64,000 nt of DNA from Citrobacter sp. FP75 (GTDB lineage Bacteria > Pseudomonadota > Gammaproteobacteria > Enterobacterales > Enterobacteriaceae): assembly GCF_018342065.1 (NCBI RefSeq), contig NZ_JAFDOE010000003.1, positions 372,001 through 436,000 on the forward strand. The letters run 5' to 3'. The translations under genes and the position numbers were made by a program. Below the pieces are notes generated by a model. It did not search any database. It saw only the letters and a program-made list of their open reading frames with translations, and was not told the origin of the DNA. Positions 47,997 through 57,846 of this stretch are shown piece after piece (the stretch's first letter is position 1; each line of letters opens with the position of its first letter).

Positions 47997-49463
47997 TTAA
48001 TTTTTTAACATTTGTATGACGGCCTGATGCGCGCCGTACTGCGCAATACGCTGCCAGGCCTGCTCGATAGCCTCGACGAAGCGCGGGTTCTGCACCAGAT
48101 CGGTGGCAAAAATCTCGTGCAGGGAAAGCAGGGCGTTGACGCGCTCTGATTCTGTGCTCTGTTCAACAAGAGTGCCAATTTTCTCACTCAGCGGATCGCG
48201 TACATCAATGGCTGTTCCTGTATCATCCACGCCGCTCACATAGCGCATCCATCCGGCAACGCCGAGCGCCAGCAGAGGCCAGTCGCTTTGCTGCGCTAAA
48301 TGCACGCGGATCCCTTCCAGCATTCGCTGCGGTAATTTTTGGCTGCCGTCCATCGCGATTTGCCAGGTCTTGTGCTTCAGCGCCGGATTGGCAAAGCGTT
48401 CCAGCAGACTTTCGGCATACTGGGGTAAATCGACGTTAGTGATCCGCAGCGTGGGGGCTTGCTCCGTCATCATCAGGCGGTAAGCTGCTTCACGAAAGGC
48501 CTTGTCCTGCATGCAATCGCTGATGTGCTGAAATCCGGCCAGATAGCCAAGATAGGCCAAAAATGAGTGACTGCCGTTCAGCATCCGTAGTTTCATCTGT
48601 TCCCACGGCAACACGTCGTCGACCATCTGAACACCGGCGGTTTCCCACTGTGGGCGACCGGCAACAAAATTGTCCTCAATCACCCACTGGATAAACGGCT
48701 CGCAGCTGATGCCACAGGGGTCGGCTACGCCCAGTTCATGGGCAATTTCAGCCAGCGACTCCTCGGTCGCGGCAGGGACAATTCTGTCCACCATGGTGCC
48801 CGGAAAACTAACGTGCTCTTGTATCCACGTCGCCAGTTCAGATGAGCGTTTATGCGCCATTCCCAGAACCGCATTTTTCACCACATGACCGTTGTCCGGG
48901 ATGTTATCACATGAGAGCACGGTAAACGGCGGCAGCCCGCGTTCGCGGCGGCGATGCAGGGCTTCGACAATAATACCCGGCGCCGAGTGGGGTTCATCCG
49001 GCGAGTGCAAATCATGAACAATGCGCGGGTTGGCGAGATCAAGCGATCCTGTGGCCGGATCAATACAGTAGCCTTTTTCCGTGATGGTTAACGACACAAT
49101 CGCCACCTGAGGTTCACAGAATTTTTCAATAATGGCTGCCAGCGAATCAAGCCTGGCGTTCAGGCATTCGTTAACGGCACCGATCACGATCGGCTGATTG
49201 CCGTTCGGGCCTTTTTCTAACACGGTATACAGATGATCCTGCTCGCGAAGCTGACTCATCAGCCGATCGCCGCTGAACAGGCTAATCTCACAAATCCCCC
49301 AGTCTCCTCCCTGCGTATTGAGCACCCTGTCGGTTAACAGCGCCTGATGAGCGCGGTGAAAAGCACCGAAACCAAAATGTACGATCCGCGATTTTAACTG
49401 TTGGCGATCGTACTGTGGTATCCGTACATTTTCCGAGAGTGGAGCAGAGGCAATAGTCTTCAT
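47997..49463 (-). CDS. yeiQ: YeiQ, mannitol/fructuronate dehydrogenase family oxidoreductase
   Basis: 488 residues from ATG 49463 (E. coli 488). NAD-binding N-terminal domain with IVHFGFGAFHRAHQA, then VLSCDNIPDNG, PGTMVDRIVPA and KLRMLNGSHSFLAYLG, signatures shared with UxuB and MtlD-like polyol dehydrogenases. It likely interconverts a hexonate and a keto-hexonate such as D-mannonate/D-fructuronate, but the substrate is not proven. Divergent from uxuA in this genome, which supports a role in hexuronate use. Confidence 0.92.
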   Translation of the reverse strand: MKTIASAPLSENVRIPQYDRQQLKSRIVHFGFGAFHRAHQALLTDRVLNTQGGDWGICEISLFSGDRLMSQLREQDHLYTVLEKGPNGNQPIVIGAVNECLNARLDSLAAIIEKFCEPQVAIVSLTITEKGYCIDPATGSLDLANPRIVHDLHSPDEPHSAPGIIVEALHRRRERGLPPFTVLSCDNIPDNGHVVKNAVLGMAHKRSSELATWIQEHVSFPGTMVDRIVPAATEESLAEIAHELGVADPCGISCEPFIQWVIEDNFVAGRPQWETAGVQMVDDVLPWEQMKLRMLNGSHSFLAYLGYLAGFQHISDCMQDKAFREAAYRLMMTEQAPTLRITNVDLPQYAESLLERFANPALKHKTWQIAMDGSQKLPQRMLEGIRVHLAQQSDWPLLALGVAGWMRYVSGVDDTGTAIDVRDPLSEKIGTLVEQSTESERVNALLSLHEIFATDLVQNPRFVEAIEQAWQRIAQYGAHQAVIQMLKN

Positions 49464-49524
49464 TAAATACACCTGATTAACCATTAATTAACAATAGCAG
49501 TATAAAGTTATATGACAACAAGTT

Positions 49525-49541
49525 AAATTGGTGTGCCTCAT
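49525..49541. promoter_or_regulatory. UxuR/ExuR-like box upstream of yeiQ
   Basis: AAATTGGTGTGCCTCAT is close to the ExuR/UxuR operator AAATTGGTATACCAATTT in its left half. It lies 61 bases before the yeiQ start. Confidence 0.4.
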
Positions 49542-49634
49542 TTATCCGGGTAATGTGAGCTGGATCAATCAATGATGGGCGTTCTGTTGATCATTAACCC
49601 GATGCCTGTATGGTAGTCGTCATTCAGCTAATCT

Positions 49635-49650
49635 GATTTGGTATAACAAC
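49635..49650. promoter_or_regulatory. UxuR/ExuR-like box upstream of uxuA
   Basis: GATTTGGTATAACAAC resembles the ExuR/UxuR operator and lies 15 bases before uxuA. A CRP-like TGTGAGCTGGATCAAT is at 49554-49569 between the two boxes. Confidence 0.4.
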
Positions 49651-49665
49651 TTGTGAGGTGAAGTA

Positions 49666-50856
49666 ATGGAACAAACCTGGCGTTGGTACGGACCTAACGA
49701 TCCGGTATCGCTTGATGATGTGCGTCAGGCTGGCGCAACCGGTGTTGTGACCGCCTTGCATCACATTCCCAATGGTGAAGTGTGGCCCGTTGAAGAGATT
49801 CAAAAGCGCCAGGCCATTCTGGCTGAAAAGGGGCTGACCTGGTCGGTGGTGGAAAGCATTCCCGTTCATGAAGATATCAAAACGCACTCCGGACAGTATC
49901 AAACGTGGATTGCGAATTATCAGCAGAGTCTGCGTAATCTGGCGACCTGCGGCATTGATACCGTGTGTTATAACTTCATGCCAATCCTCGACTGGACGCG
50001 TACTGACCTTGAATATCAGCTGCCGGACGGCTCTAAAGCTCTGCGCTTTGATCAGATTGCCTTTGCGGCCTTTGAGCTGCACATCCTGCAACGGCCCGGC
50101 GCTGAGGCTGATTACACTGCAGAAGAGCAGCGTCAGGCGCTGGACTATTTCAATGCGATGAGCGAAGCCGGGGTGGAGAAGTTGACCCGCAACATTATCG
50201 CCGGTTTGCCAGGGGCTGAAGAAGGTTACACGCTGGACAAATTTCGCGCGCGCCTGGCGGAATATGATGGTGTCAGTAAAGATAACCTGCGTAACAATAT
50301 GGCCGTATTCCTGCGCGCGATTGTGCCTGTGGCAGAGGAAGTGGGTGTCCGTCTGGCCGTGCATCCTGACGATCCACCGCGCCCGATCCTCGGCTTGCCG
50401 CGTATCGTTTCCACCATTGAAGATATGCAGTGGCTGAAAGAAACGGTAGACAGCATCTATAACGGTTTTACTATGTGTACCGGTTCATACGGCGTACGTG
50501 CCGACAACGATCTGGTGAAGATGATCGAAACCTTTGGCGATCGTATTCACTTCACGCATTTGCGTTCGACCTGCCGTGAAGATAACCCGAAAACCTTCCA
50601 TGAAGGCGCTCACCTGCAGGGCGACGTGGATATGGTATCCGTGGTAGCTGCGATCCTGAGTGAAGAACAGCGTCGCAAGAAGGCGGGCGATCTGCGTCCT
50701 ATCCCGATGCGTCCGGATCATGGGCATCAAATGCTTGACGATCTGCACAAGAAAACCAACCCGGGTTACTCCGCAATTGGCCGTCTGAAGGGGCTGGCAG
50801 AAGTTCGTGGCGTTGAGCTGGCGCTGAAACAAACGCAGTTCCGCGATCTGCTGTAA
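49666..50856 (+). CDS. uxuA: D-mannonate dehydratase UxuA
   Basis: 396 residues (E. coli UxuA 394). Converts D-mannonate to 2-keto-3-deoxygluconate in hexuronate breakdown. Family motifs: [48 protein letters not shown], and metal-ligand His/Cys residues in [11 protein letters not shown] and [21 protein letters not shown] ribosome site. In E. coli uxuA is at a distant uxuAB locus; here it faces yeiQ, a UxuB-like enzyme. Confidence 0.95.
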   Translation: MEQTWRWYGPNDPVSLDDVRQAGATGVVTALHHIPNGEVWPVEEIQKRQAILAEKGLTWSVVESIPVHEDIKTHSGQYQTWIANYQQSLRNLATCGIDTVCYNFMPILDWTRTDLEYQLPDGSKALRFDQIAFAAFELHILQRPGAEADYTAEEQRQALDYFNAMSEAGVEKLTRNIIAGLPGAEEGYTLDKFRARLAEYDGVSKDNLRNNMAVFLRAIVPVAEEVGVRLAVHPDDPPRPILGLPRIVSTIEDMQWLKETVDSIYNGFTMCTGSYGVRADNDLVKMIETFGDRIHFTHLRSTCREDNPKTFHEGAHLQGDVDMVSVVAAILSEEQRRKKAGDLRPIPMRPDHGHQMLDDLHKKTNPGYSAIGRLKGLAEVRGVELALKQTQFRDLL

Positions 50857-50902
50857 TGCAATATACGGGGATTGGGCGAGTGGCCCGATCCCTGTTCAGT
50901 CA

Positions 50903-52375
50903 TCAGGGCTGAATTAACGCCTGCTCCAGCACCCGCAACACCTTATTGATTTGCGGTAACTGCAACCCGCCAAAACCGAAAAATATCACCGCGTCGCAGT
51001 TCTCCTTGCGCCAGATTTCTTCTGAACCGTTCTCAATGTCCTGCAGCGTATCAAAGCGCACACCTGCCAACAAACAGCGCTGTTGTAGCGTGGTGATGAA
51101 GTCGGGCGACCGGTCAATGTGTAACGAAAGGTGTAGGCCCGCCGCGGCGCCACCGATTTTTCCATCGGGAAACAGCGCAGAAAGACCGTCCCGGAGAAGC
51201 GCGAGACGCGCCGCGTAACTGCAGGCCAGTTTGCCGAGGTGGGTATAAAACACCTGATTTTGCATTAATTCGGCTAAAAACTGCTGTAATAACCACTGAC
51301 TGCCGTTGTTGTTTAACGCTTTCATATTTTGCACGGCTGGGAGCAGTTCATCAGGACAAACGAGATAGCCAAGACGCGCCCCCGGCCCCAGTGTTTTTGA
51401 GAATGTCCCCATATAGATAACCCGGTCGTGATAATCCATGGCTTTCAGCGCGGGAAGGGGATTCTCACCGTAAGTAAAAACGGCATCGTAATCATCTTCG
51501 ATAATGTACGCCCCGACACGCTGCGCCCACGTCAGTAATGACAAACGCCGTTCCAGCGAAAGCACGCTCCCCATTGGGTATTGATGCGCGGGCGTCACGT
51601 AACAAAGCTGGGTTGCACATTCGGGTAATTGATCGGTGCGCAGGCCCTGGTTATCCACGGCGATTGGCGTAATGTTGGCACCGTAATAATTAAACAGATG
51701 CCATGCACCAGAATAACAAGGGGATTCGGTTACAACATGGCACTTTTTTTCCTGGCATGCAGCATGATAAATAATAAATATCTGACTGAGCAGCGATAAA
51801 CCTTCCTGAATTCCGTTGGTAATGATGATGTTCTCAGCACGCGTATTAATCCCCCGGGATAAATTAAGGTATCGGACCATTTGCTCACGCAATGAAAATA
51901 ATCCATTTGGTGAATGGTATCGGGTAAATAATTGCTCTTTAAGTACGCTGGGGGCGTTATTCCACTTCCGCCAGCTTGACCAGGGAAAAGCATTGGGATC
52001 GGGAACACCCATCCGGCAATAGAACTCCCGCCCCATCTCGCCGTAGACATCGGTAGAGGCCCCTGCGGGTTCAGGTTTCACCGGAGGAGCCCCCTGGACT
52101 GTAGGCACATGCGTCGGAGTTGTGCGTACCGGCGCAGTGAATATGACCTCATAGCCGATGCCCTTGCGGCTCTTAATAAACCCTGCCGCCATCAGCTTTT
52201 CATACGCCATGACGACCGTAATTTTGGCCACGTTTAGCGCCTGCGCCTGCTCGCGGATGGAGGGGAGTTTGTCCCCGCGCAGCAAATCACCCTGCTGAAT
52301 AGCCTGAAAATAAAACTGAAAGATCTGCAACTGCAGCGGCATACGACTTTCTCTGTTGAGAGACAGTGTCAGCAT
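50903..52375 (-). CDS. MocR-family regulator (GntR HTH + aminotransferase-like)
   Basis: 490 residues. Winged-helix GntR domain at the N-terminus (GDKLPSIREQAQALNVAKITVVMAYEKL), a linker rich in Pro (about 80-120), and a fold-type I aminotransferase domain with PLP-Lys in MGTFSKTLGPGARLGYLV and TPAHQYPMG. MocR proteins use PLP or an amine as signal. Divergent from torC with 166 bases between starts, so it may regulate torCAD; this is inference. It resembles PdxR/GabR-type regulators in layout. Confidence 0.9.
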   Translation of the reverse strand: MLTLSLNRESRMPLQLQIFQFYFQAIQQGDLLRGDKLPSIREQAQALNVAKITVVMAYEKLMAAGFIKSRKGIGYEVIFTAPVRTTPTHVPTVQGAPPVKPEPAGASTDVYGEMGREFYCRMGVPDPNAFPWSSWRKWNNAPSVLKEQLFTRYHSPNGLFSLREQMVRYLNLSRGINTRAENIIITNGIQEGLSLLSQIFIIYHAACQEKKCHVVTESPCYSGAWHLFNYYGANITPIAVDNQGLRTDQLPECATQLCYVTPAHQYPMGSVLSLERRLSLLTWAQRVGAYIIEDDYDAVFTYGENPLPALKAMDYHDRVIYMGTFSKTLGPGARLGYLVCPDELLPAVQNMKALNNNGSQWLLQQFLAELMQNQVFYTHLGKLACSYAARLALLRDGLSALFPDGKIGGAAAGLHLSLHIDRSPDFITTLQQRCLLAGVRFDTLQDIENGSEEIWRKENCDAVIFFGFGGLQLPQINKVLRVLEQALIQP

Positions 52376-52541
52376 GAGAAATTCCTTATTAAAACGATGG
52401 CGTCATATTACGAGCTTCTGTTTTTAACTATTTTGATTCGCCTCATAGAGTGAACGCTGTTCCTATACTCTGCCACCGGTGTCTCTATTCTCGCTTTTTA
52501 ATATCCCTTAGCGTGTCGCTATTAAAATAATGGAGGCAAGT

Positions 52542-53669
52542 ATGTCGTGGATAAGAAAAAACGCACTGTGGTGCGCATTCGGTGGAGCCGTTGCAATGGC
52601 CCTCGCCATTTGGGGAACGTGGCAAGGCGTACATTACACCAGCAGTACAGAGTTTTGTGTGTCGTGCCATTCGATGCGCACGGTGGGGGAGGAATATAAG
52701 ACCAGCGTACATTTTCGTAATGCCTCAGGCGTGCGCGCCGAGTGTCAGGATTGCCATATCCCGCCGGGAGTTATTCCGACGCTTATCCGCAAAACGGAAG
52801 CGTTAAACGACCTCTACCATACGTTCATTTCGCCTTCGATCGATACCCCGGAAAAGTTTACCGCAAAGCGGGCGGAACTGGCCCAGCGGGAGTGGGTGCG
52901 AATGAGCGCTAACAATTCAGCAGCCTGTAAATCCTGCCACAGCTATGAAGCGATGGATCACGGCAAGCAATCGACGAATGCGGCGGTGCAAATGACCGCG
53001 GCGGCGGCGAAGGACAGCAACTGCATTGACTGTCACAAAGGCATTGCCCATCACAAACCCGATATGAGCAGCGGTTTTCGCGACCGGTTTAAGCAATTAC
53101 AGCGCCAGGGAGAGGCGCCATCGGATGCGACTACGCTGTTTTCATTAAGCGAGAAAGCCCTGACGGCAACGGCAGGGAGCCCGGCAGGGAAAGCACTGCT
53201 TTTTCCTGCCACCGGGGTCAGAGTGCTGAAAAAAGAGGGCAGCGATGTGCAACTGGAGATAACGGGCTGGCGTGAAAGCAAAGGCCGTGGGCGGGTGATC
53301 ACCCAGTATATGGGCAAACGCGTTTTCTCCGCCGTTCTTGATGATTCTCTGATGCCTAACGTAAAAGTCCTGCAAACCCAGGTTGATCCTGATTCCCATC
53401 AGGAGTGGCAGCAGGTGAGCGTGACCGCATGGACCTCCGCTCAGGGGCTTATCACCAGCATTGCACCGGTGTGGGAATACTCTGACCAGATGCTGCAATC
53501 CACCTGTAGTGCCTGCCACAGCACACCGCCGACTACCCGTTATACCGCCAATGGCTGGATCGCCGGACTAAAAGCAATGTCGACCTATTACCGGCTTAAT
53601 CCAGTGGAAGAACGCACGTTGTTGAAATACCTCCAGACGCACGCCAGCGATGTGTCTGACCCCAAATAA
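52542..53669 (+). CDS. torC: TorC, pentahaem cytochrome c quinol dehydrogenase
   Basis: 375 residues from ATG 52542, which follows GGAGGCAAGT; four more residues are in frame from 52530. NapC/NirT-like N-terminal part with anchor (about 10-30) and haem motifs CVSCH, CQDCH, CKSCH, CIDCH. A C-terminal domain adds a fifth, CSACH. E. coli TorC has the same 4+1 layout. It passes electrons from menaquinol to TorA. First gene of torCAD. Confidence 0.94.
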   Translation: MSWIRKNALWCAFGGAVAMALAIWGTWQGVHYTSSTEFCVSCHSMRTVGEEYKTSVHFRNASGVRAECQDCHIPPGVIPTLIRKTEALNDLYHTFISPSIDTPEKFTAKRAELAQREWVRMSANNSAACKSCHSYEAMDHGKQSTNAAVQMTAAAAKDSNCIDCHKGIAHHKPDMSSGFRDRFKQLQRQGEAPSDATTLFSLSEKALTATAGSPAGKALLFPATGVRVLKKEGSDVQLEITGWRESKGRGRVITQYMGKRVFSAVLDDSLMPNVKVLQTQVDPDSHQEWQQVSVTAWTSAQGLITSIAPVWEYSDQMLQSTCSACHSTPPTTRYTANGWIAGLKAMSTYYRLNPVEERTLLKYLQTHASDVSDPK

Positions 53670-53684
53670 CAGAGAGGATAAAAT

Positions 53685-56183
53685 ATGGATATTCATGACT
53701 TTAATCCGTCCCGTCGCCGTTTCCTGACCGGTATGCTGGCGGTAGGGGCTGCCAGTGCGCTGGCGCCGAATCCGCTGATATCAAAAGTATGGGCGGCAGG
53801 AGAAAACCCCGAGCAGTGGATCCAGTCCGGCTCGCATTATGGCGCTTTTGAAGCCAAAGTCTTCAACGGCGAGTGGACCGAAACCCGCCCGTTTAAACAC
53901 GACAAATATCCGTGCGATATGCTCAATGCGGTGCGTGAAGTGGTCTACAATCCTTCGCGGGTCCGCTACCCAATGGTTCGCCTGGACTGGTTACGTAAGC
54001 GTGAAAACTCAGACCGCAGCCAGCGCGGAGATAACCGTTTTGTGCGGGTCAGTTGGGATCAAGCGCTGGATCTGTTTTATGAAGAACTGGAGCGGGTGCA
54101 AAAAAATTACGGATCTTCCGGCGTATTTACCGGGCTGGCCGACTGGCAAATGGTGGGCAAATACCATAAAGCTGGCGGCGCAATGGACAGGGGGCTCGGC
54201 CTGCACGGTAGCTATGTTACCACCGTAGGTGACTACTCGGCGGCGGCTGCACAGGTCATTTTGCCGCATGTGATTGGCTCGCTGGAAGTCTATGAACAGC
54301 AAACCTCGCTGCCTCTGGTTATCCAGAACACCAATACCATTGTGCTGTGGGGCTGCGATCCGATTAAGAATTTGCAGATCGAATTTCTGGTTCCCGATCA
54401 CGACGCGTTTGGCTATTGGCAGCAGATTAAAGAGGCGGTCGCACAGGGCAAAATGCGCGTCATCAGCGTTGATCCGGTGCGCAGTAAATCGCAAAACTTT
54501 CTGGGCGCTGAGCAACTGGCGCTGCGCCCGCAAACCGATGTCGCCTTGCTGCTGGCGCTCGCACACACGCTGTATGAAGAAAAGTTGTACGACACGGCGT
54601 TTATTAACGACTACACCGTCGGCTTCGGGCAGTTTTTACCGTACCTGATGGGAGAGACCGACAAGCAGCCGAAAAATGCCGAGTGGGCGGCGGAAATCTG
54701 CGGTCTGACGGCGGAACAGATTCGTGATTTCGCCCGTCTGTTGGTGAAAGGCCGCACGCAATTTATGGGCGGCTGGTGCGTGCAGCGCATGCACCATGGC
54801 GAGCAGTATCCCTGGATGCTGGTGGTGCTGGCCAGCATGGTCGGACAAATTGGCTTACCGGGCGGCGGCGTAGGATTTGGCTGGCACTATAACGGCGGCG
54901 GTACGGTGACGTCGGCCGGGCCTGTTCTGTCGGGGCTAGGAGGAATTAATAATCCACCAGAGGCGAAGTATAAAGCCGATTTTCGCGGCGTATCGGAGCA
55001 TATTCCCACCTCGCGCATCGTCGACTGCTTGCTTGAGCCGGGTAAAAAGGTTGCGTTCAACGGCGAAACGTTAACCTGGCCTGATATCAAAATGGCGATT
55101 TACAGCGCGGCCAACCCGTTCCACGCTCAGCAAGATCGCAATCGCATGATTGAGGCGTGGAAGAAGCTGGAAACCGTTGTCGTGTTGGATCACCAATGGA
55201 CCGCATCCTGCCGCTTTGCTGATATCGTCCTACCCGTCACCACGCGCTTTGAGCGTAACGACATTGAGCAGTATGGTACGCATTCGAATAAAGGGCTGAT
55301 GGCACTGCATCAGGTGGTGAAACCGCAATATGAAGCACGCCACGACTTTGATGTGTTTGCCGGATTGTGTAAGCGCTTTGATAAAGAAGCGGTATACCGT
55401 GAAAACCGCGATGAAATGCAGTGGGTACAAGCGCTTTATGACGAAGGCGTGAAGATGGGCGCGTCGCTCGGCGTCACCTTGCCGGATTTTGACACCTTCT
55501 GGAAAGGGGACGGATACGTTGAATATCCGGCGGGGCAACCGTGGGTACGTCACGGCGAGTTCCGCGACCAGCCCGATCTTAACCCGTTAGGCACTCCATC
55601 AGGGCTCATTGAAATCTACAGTAAGACCATCGCCAGTTTTCAGTATGAAGATTGCCCAGGGCATCCGGTGTGGATGGAGCCGTTTGAACGCAGCCATCAG
55701 GGCAAGACAGATAAATACCCGCTGCATCTGCAATCCTGTCACCCGGACAAACGCCTGCACTCGCAGCTGTGCTCAAGCGATGCGTTTCGTAACACCTACG
55801 CGGTGGCCGGCAGGGAACCGCTCTATATCTGCGAGCAAGATGCAACCGCACGCGGTTTAAAAGCAGGAGATATCGCCCGCGTGTTTAATGCCCGTGGTCA
55901 GGTGCTGGCAGGCGTGGTGATTAGCCCGGATTTCACCCCTGGCGTGATCCGCATTCATGAAGGTGCGTGGTATTCCCCGCAGGAAGGTGGGAAAGCCGGG
56001 ACGCTATGCACCTATGGCGATCCGAATGTCCTGAGTGCGGATATTGGTACTTCACAACTGGCGCAGGGCCCTTCTGCACATACTGTGCTGGTGGAGGTTG
56101 AACGTTATCAGGAGAAGGCCCCGCAGGTTACGGCATTCGGTGGGCCAGAGACCGTTAAAGAGGAGGGGGCCAGTGCTGCATAA
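53685..56183 (+). CDS. torA: TorA, trimethylamine N-oxide reductase
   Basis: 832 residues (E. coli TorA 848, TorZ about 809). Tat signal (SRRRFLTGMLAVGAAS…KVWAA) and DMSO reductase-family molybdopterin domains. The Mo ligand is Ser185 in TVGDYSAAAAQVI, as in TorA; no FeS cluster motif is present. The C-terminal cofactor domain has LHLQSCHPDKRLHSQLCS. TorC upstream and TorD downstream favour TorA over TorZ, because TorZ operates with TorY and has no TorD. Confidence 0.94.
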   Translation: MDIHDFNPSRRRFLTGMLAVGAASALAPNPLISKVWAAGENPEQWIQSGSHYGAFEAKVFNGEWTETRPFKHDKYPCDMLNAVREVVYNPSRVRYPMVRLDWLRKRENSDRSQRGDNRFVRVSWDQALDLFYEELERVQKNYGSSGVFTGLADWQMVGKYHKAGGAMDRGLGLHGSYVTTVGDYSAAAAQVILPHVIGSLEVYEQQTSLPLVIQNTNTIVLWGCDPIKNLQIEFLVPDHDAFGYWQQIKEAVAQGKMRVISVDPVRSKSQNFLGAEQLALRPQTDVALLLALAHTLYEEKLYDTAFINDYTVGFGQFLPYLMGETDKQPKNAEWAAEICGLTAEQIRDFARLLVKGRTQFMGGWCVQRMHHGEQYPWMLVVLASMVGQIGLPGGGVGFGWHYNGGGTVTSAGPVLSGLGGINNPPEAKYKADFRGVSEHIPTSRIVDCLLEPGKKVAFNGETLTWPDIKMAIYSAANPFHAQQDRNRMIEAWKKLETVVVLDHQWTASCRFADIVLPVTTRFERNDIEQYGTHSNKGLMALHQVVKPQYEARHDFDVFAGLCKRFDKEAVYRENRDEMQWVQALYDEGVKMGASLGVTLPDFDTFWKGDGYVEYPAGQPWVRHGEFRDQPDLNPLGTPSGLIEIYSKTIASFQYEDCPGHPVWMEPFERSHQGKTDKYPLHLQSCHPDKRLHSQLCSSDAFRNTYAVAGREPLYICEQDATARGLKAGDIARVFNARGQVLAGVVISPDFTPGVIRIHEGAWYSPQEGGKAGTLCTYGDPNVLSADIGTSQLAQGPSAHTVLVEVERYQEKAPQVTAFGGPETVKEEGASAA

Positions 56184-56805
56184 TCACATTCGTCAGCAGC
56201 GGGCAGCGGTGTATCAGTGGTTTTCGCAACTGCTGTTTCGTGAGCTGGACGAGAAGCAATTAGCCAGTCTAGAGGGCGGGGATAGTCGGGAGTGGATTGC
56301 ATCACTGACGAGGATCCCCGGGCTGACCGCTGACGTCAAAAATTTTGAGTGTAGACTGGTGCAGGCACTGCGGCGTGAAAGCCGACAGTTGGAGCTGGCG
56401 GCGGATTTTGCTTCGCTGTTTCTGCTGGCACCTCCGGGCGGTGTTTCTCCTTATGCGGGGCATTACCCGCACACGACGGCACCTGAAGAACGGCAGCAAA
56501 TGAATGTTCTGCTCGTTGAGCAGGGGCTGACGCCACGGGAAAATGAACCTTCCGATCATATTGCGGTACAACTGGCGTTAATGGCGCGGATGGTTGGCAA
56601 AGAGGAGAGTGTCGCCGCGCAATATTACTTTTTGCATCATCACATAACGTGCTGGGCGCCGCTGCTTCGCGACACTTGCCTGGCAAGGGATGAAGGGGGA
56701 TTTTACCCTCAGGCGGTCAACGTGATAGTGAGTTTTATGCGTGAGGATGAGCAGTATCTGGAGTCACTATTGATGGATGATTTTTATCTCAGTAGCCAGC
56801 GCTGA
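56173..56805 (+). CDS. torD: TorD, TorA-specific chaperone
   Basis: 210 residues from GTG 56173, inside the end of torA (11-base overlap), with GGAGGGGG just upstream. All-helical TorD-family protein with the motif EPSDHIAVQLALM. It protects the TorA signal peptide and helps molybdenum cofactor insertion. A longer frame to 56035 overlaps torA and is rejected. Slightly longer than E. coli TorD (199). Confidence 0.92.
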   Translation: MLHNHIRQQRAAVYQWFSQLLFRELDEKQLASLEGGDSREWIASLTRIPGLTADVKNFECRLVQALRRESRQLELAADFASLFLLAPPGGVSPYAGHYPHTTAPEERQQMNVLLVEQGLTPRENEPSDHIAVQLALMARMVGKEESVAAQYYFLHHHITCWAPLLRDTCLARDEGGFYPQAVNVIVSFMREDEQYLESLLMDDFYLSSQR

Positions 56806-56807
56806 AA

Positions 56808-56842
56808 ATAACAAAGGGACAGTATTTTCTGTCCCTTTTTGA
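56808..56842. terminator. Bidirectional terminator between torD and yeiP
   Basis: AAAGGGACAG and CTGTCCCTTTTT pair with a short T-rich loop; A and T runs on each side serve both converging genes. Confidence 0.88.
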
Positions 56843-56861
56843 TTTGCATCGCGGCAGGAAA

Positions 56862-57434
56862 TTAATCCGCGCGACCCATATAGCGGCGCTCTTCGATATG
56901 AATGCGGATTTTCTCACCGGCACTCAGATACTCAGGAACCAGAATAACCAGACCAGTGCTCATGGTCGCCGGTTTGTTACGCGCACTGGCTGATGCACCT
57001 TTAATGCCTGGCGCTGTTTCAACGATCTCAAGGTCTACGGTCTGCGGCAGTTCAAGCGCCAGCAGTTGGCCGTCCCAAGTCAGCACTTGCATATCCGGCA
57101 TCCCGCCTTCCGGAATGAACAGCAGCTCTTCTTCGATCTGGTCTTTGGTGAAGGTATACGGGGTATAGTCTTCTTTATCCATAAAGATATATTCGTTGCC
57201 ATCGACGTAGGAGAAATCAACGCCACGACGGCTCAGAGTAACGGTATCCACGATATCGTCGCCTTTGAAGCGCTCTTCGACTTTCAGACCGGTACGGACA
57301 TCAGAAAAACGCATTTTGTACAGCGTTGCTGCACCACGTGCAGACGGTGATTGAATATCGATATCTTTTACAATCAGCAGCTTGCCGTTGTAGTTCAGTA
57401 CCATACCTTTTTTAATTTCGTTCGCTCTTGGCAT
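56862..57434 (-). CDS. yeiP: YeiP, elongation factor P-like protein
   Basis: 190 residues (E. coli 190). EF-P three-barrel fold, starting [20 protein letters not shown]. The tip loop reads [10 protein letters not shown], an Arg in place of the modified Lys in true EF-P. Acts on ribosomes stalled at some sequences; modification by EpmA is not expected with this loop. In E. coli yeiP adjoins yeiQ; here the uxuA–torCAD block lies between them. Confidence 0.96.
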   Translation of the reverse strand: MPRANEIKKGMVLNYNGKLLIVKDIDIQSPSARGAATLYKMRFSDVRTGLKVEERFKGDDIVDTVTLSRRGVDFSYVDGNEYIFMDKEDYTPYTFTKDQIEEELLFIPEGGMPDMQVLTWDGQLLALELPQTVDLEIVETAPGIKGASASARNKPATMSTGLVILVPEYLSAGEKIRIHIEERRYMGRAD

Positions 57435-57591
57435 CGAAAAAATCCTGTAGTGAGGAGTGTCTAAAATATCGCGTCAAACTACTCGCGCCGGGTCATTCAG
57501 GCAAGCGGAATTCACACTTTTGCATGTGCATAAATAGTGTTACTGTTCGCTACCTACACAATCCGCAGGTTTACCTTAAAGAGAATACTGT

Positions 57592-57846
57592 ATGGAATGC
57601 CGTCCGGATTGTGGTGCGTGCTGCACTGCGCCTTCTATCTCCAGCCCCATCCCCGGCATGCCTGATGGCAAGCCTGCCAACACGCCATGCGTTCAGCTTG
57701 ATGACTCCCTGCGCTGCAAAATTTTTGGTTCTGCGCTGCGCCCAAAAGTATGCGCCGGTTTACAGCCCAGCGCGGAAATGTGTGGCCAGACGACACGCCA
57801 GGCCATGGTGTACCTTATCGAGCTTGAAGCGCGTACCGCACCTTAA
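57592..57846 (+). CDS. yeiW: YeiW, zinc/iron-chelating domain protein
   Basis: 84 residues (E. coli 84). YkgJ/CxxC family with cysteines at residues 3, 7, 10, 11 and later ([14 protein letters not shown]…[12 protein letters not shown]), the pattern thought to hold a metal cluster. Function unknown. AAAGAGAATACTGT precedes the ATG. The stop overlaps that of setB by four bases. Confidence 0.9.
   Translation: MECRPDCGACCTAPSISSPIPGMPDGKPANTPCVQLDDSLRCKIFGSALRPKVCAGLQPSAEMCGQTTRQAMVYLIELEARTAP

Noticed and set aside
52457..52466. CTGTTCCTAT as a TorR box upstream of torC
   Set aside because: One near match to the tor decamer only; real tor promoters have several boxes, and no torR is in the window.
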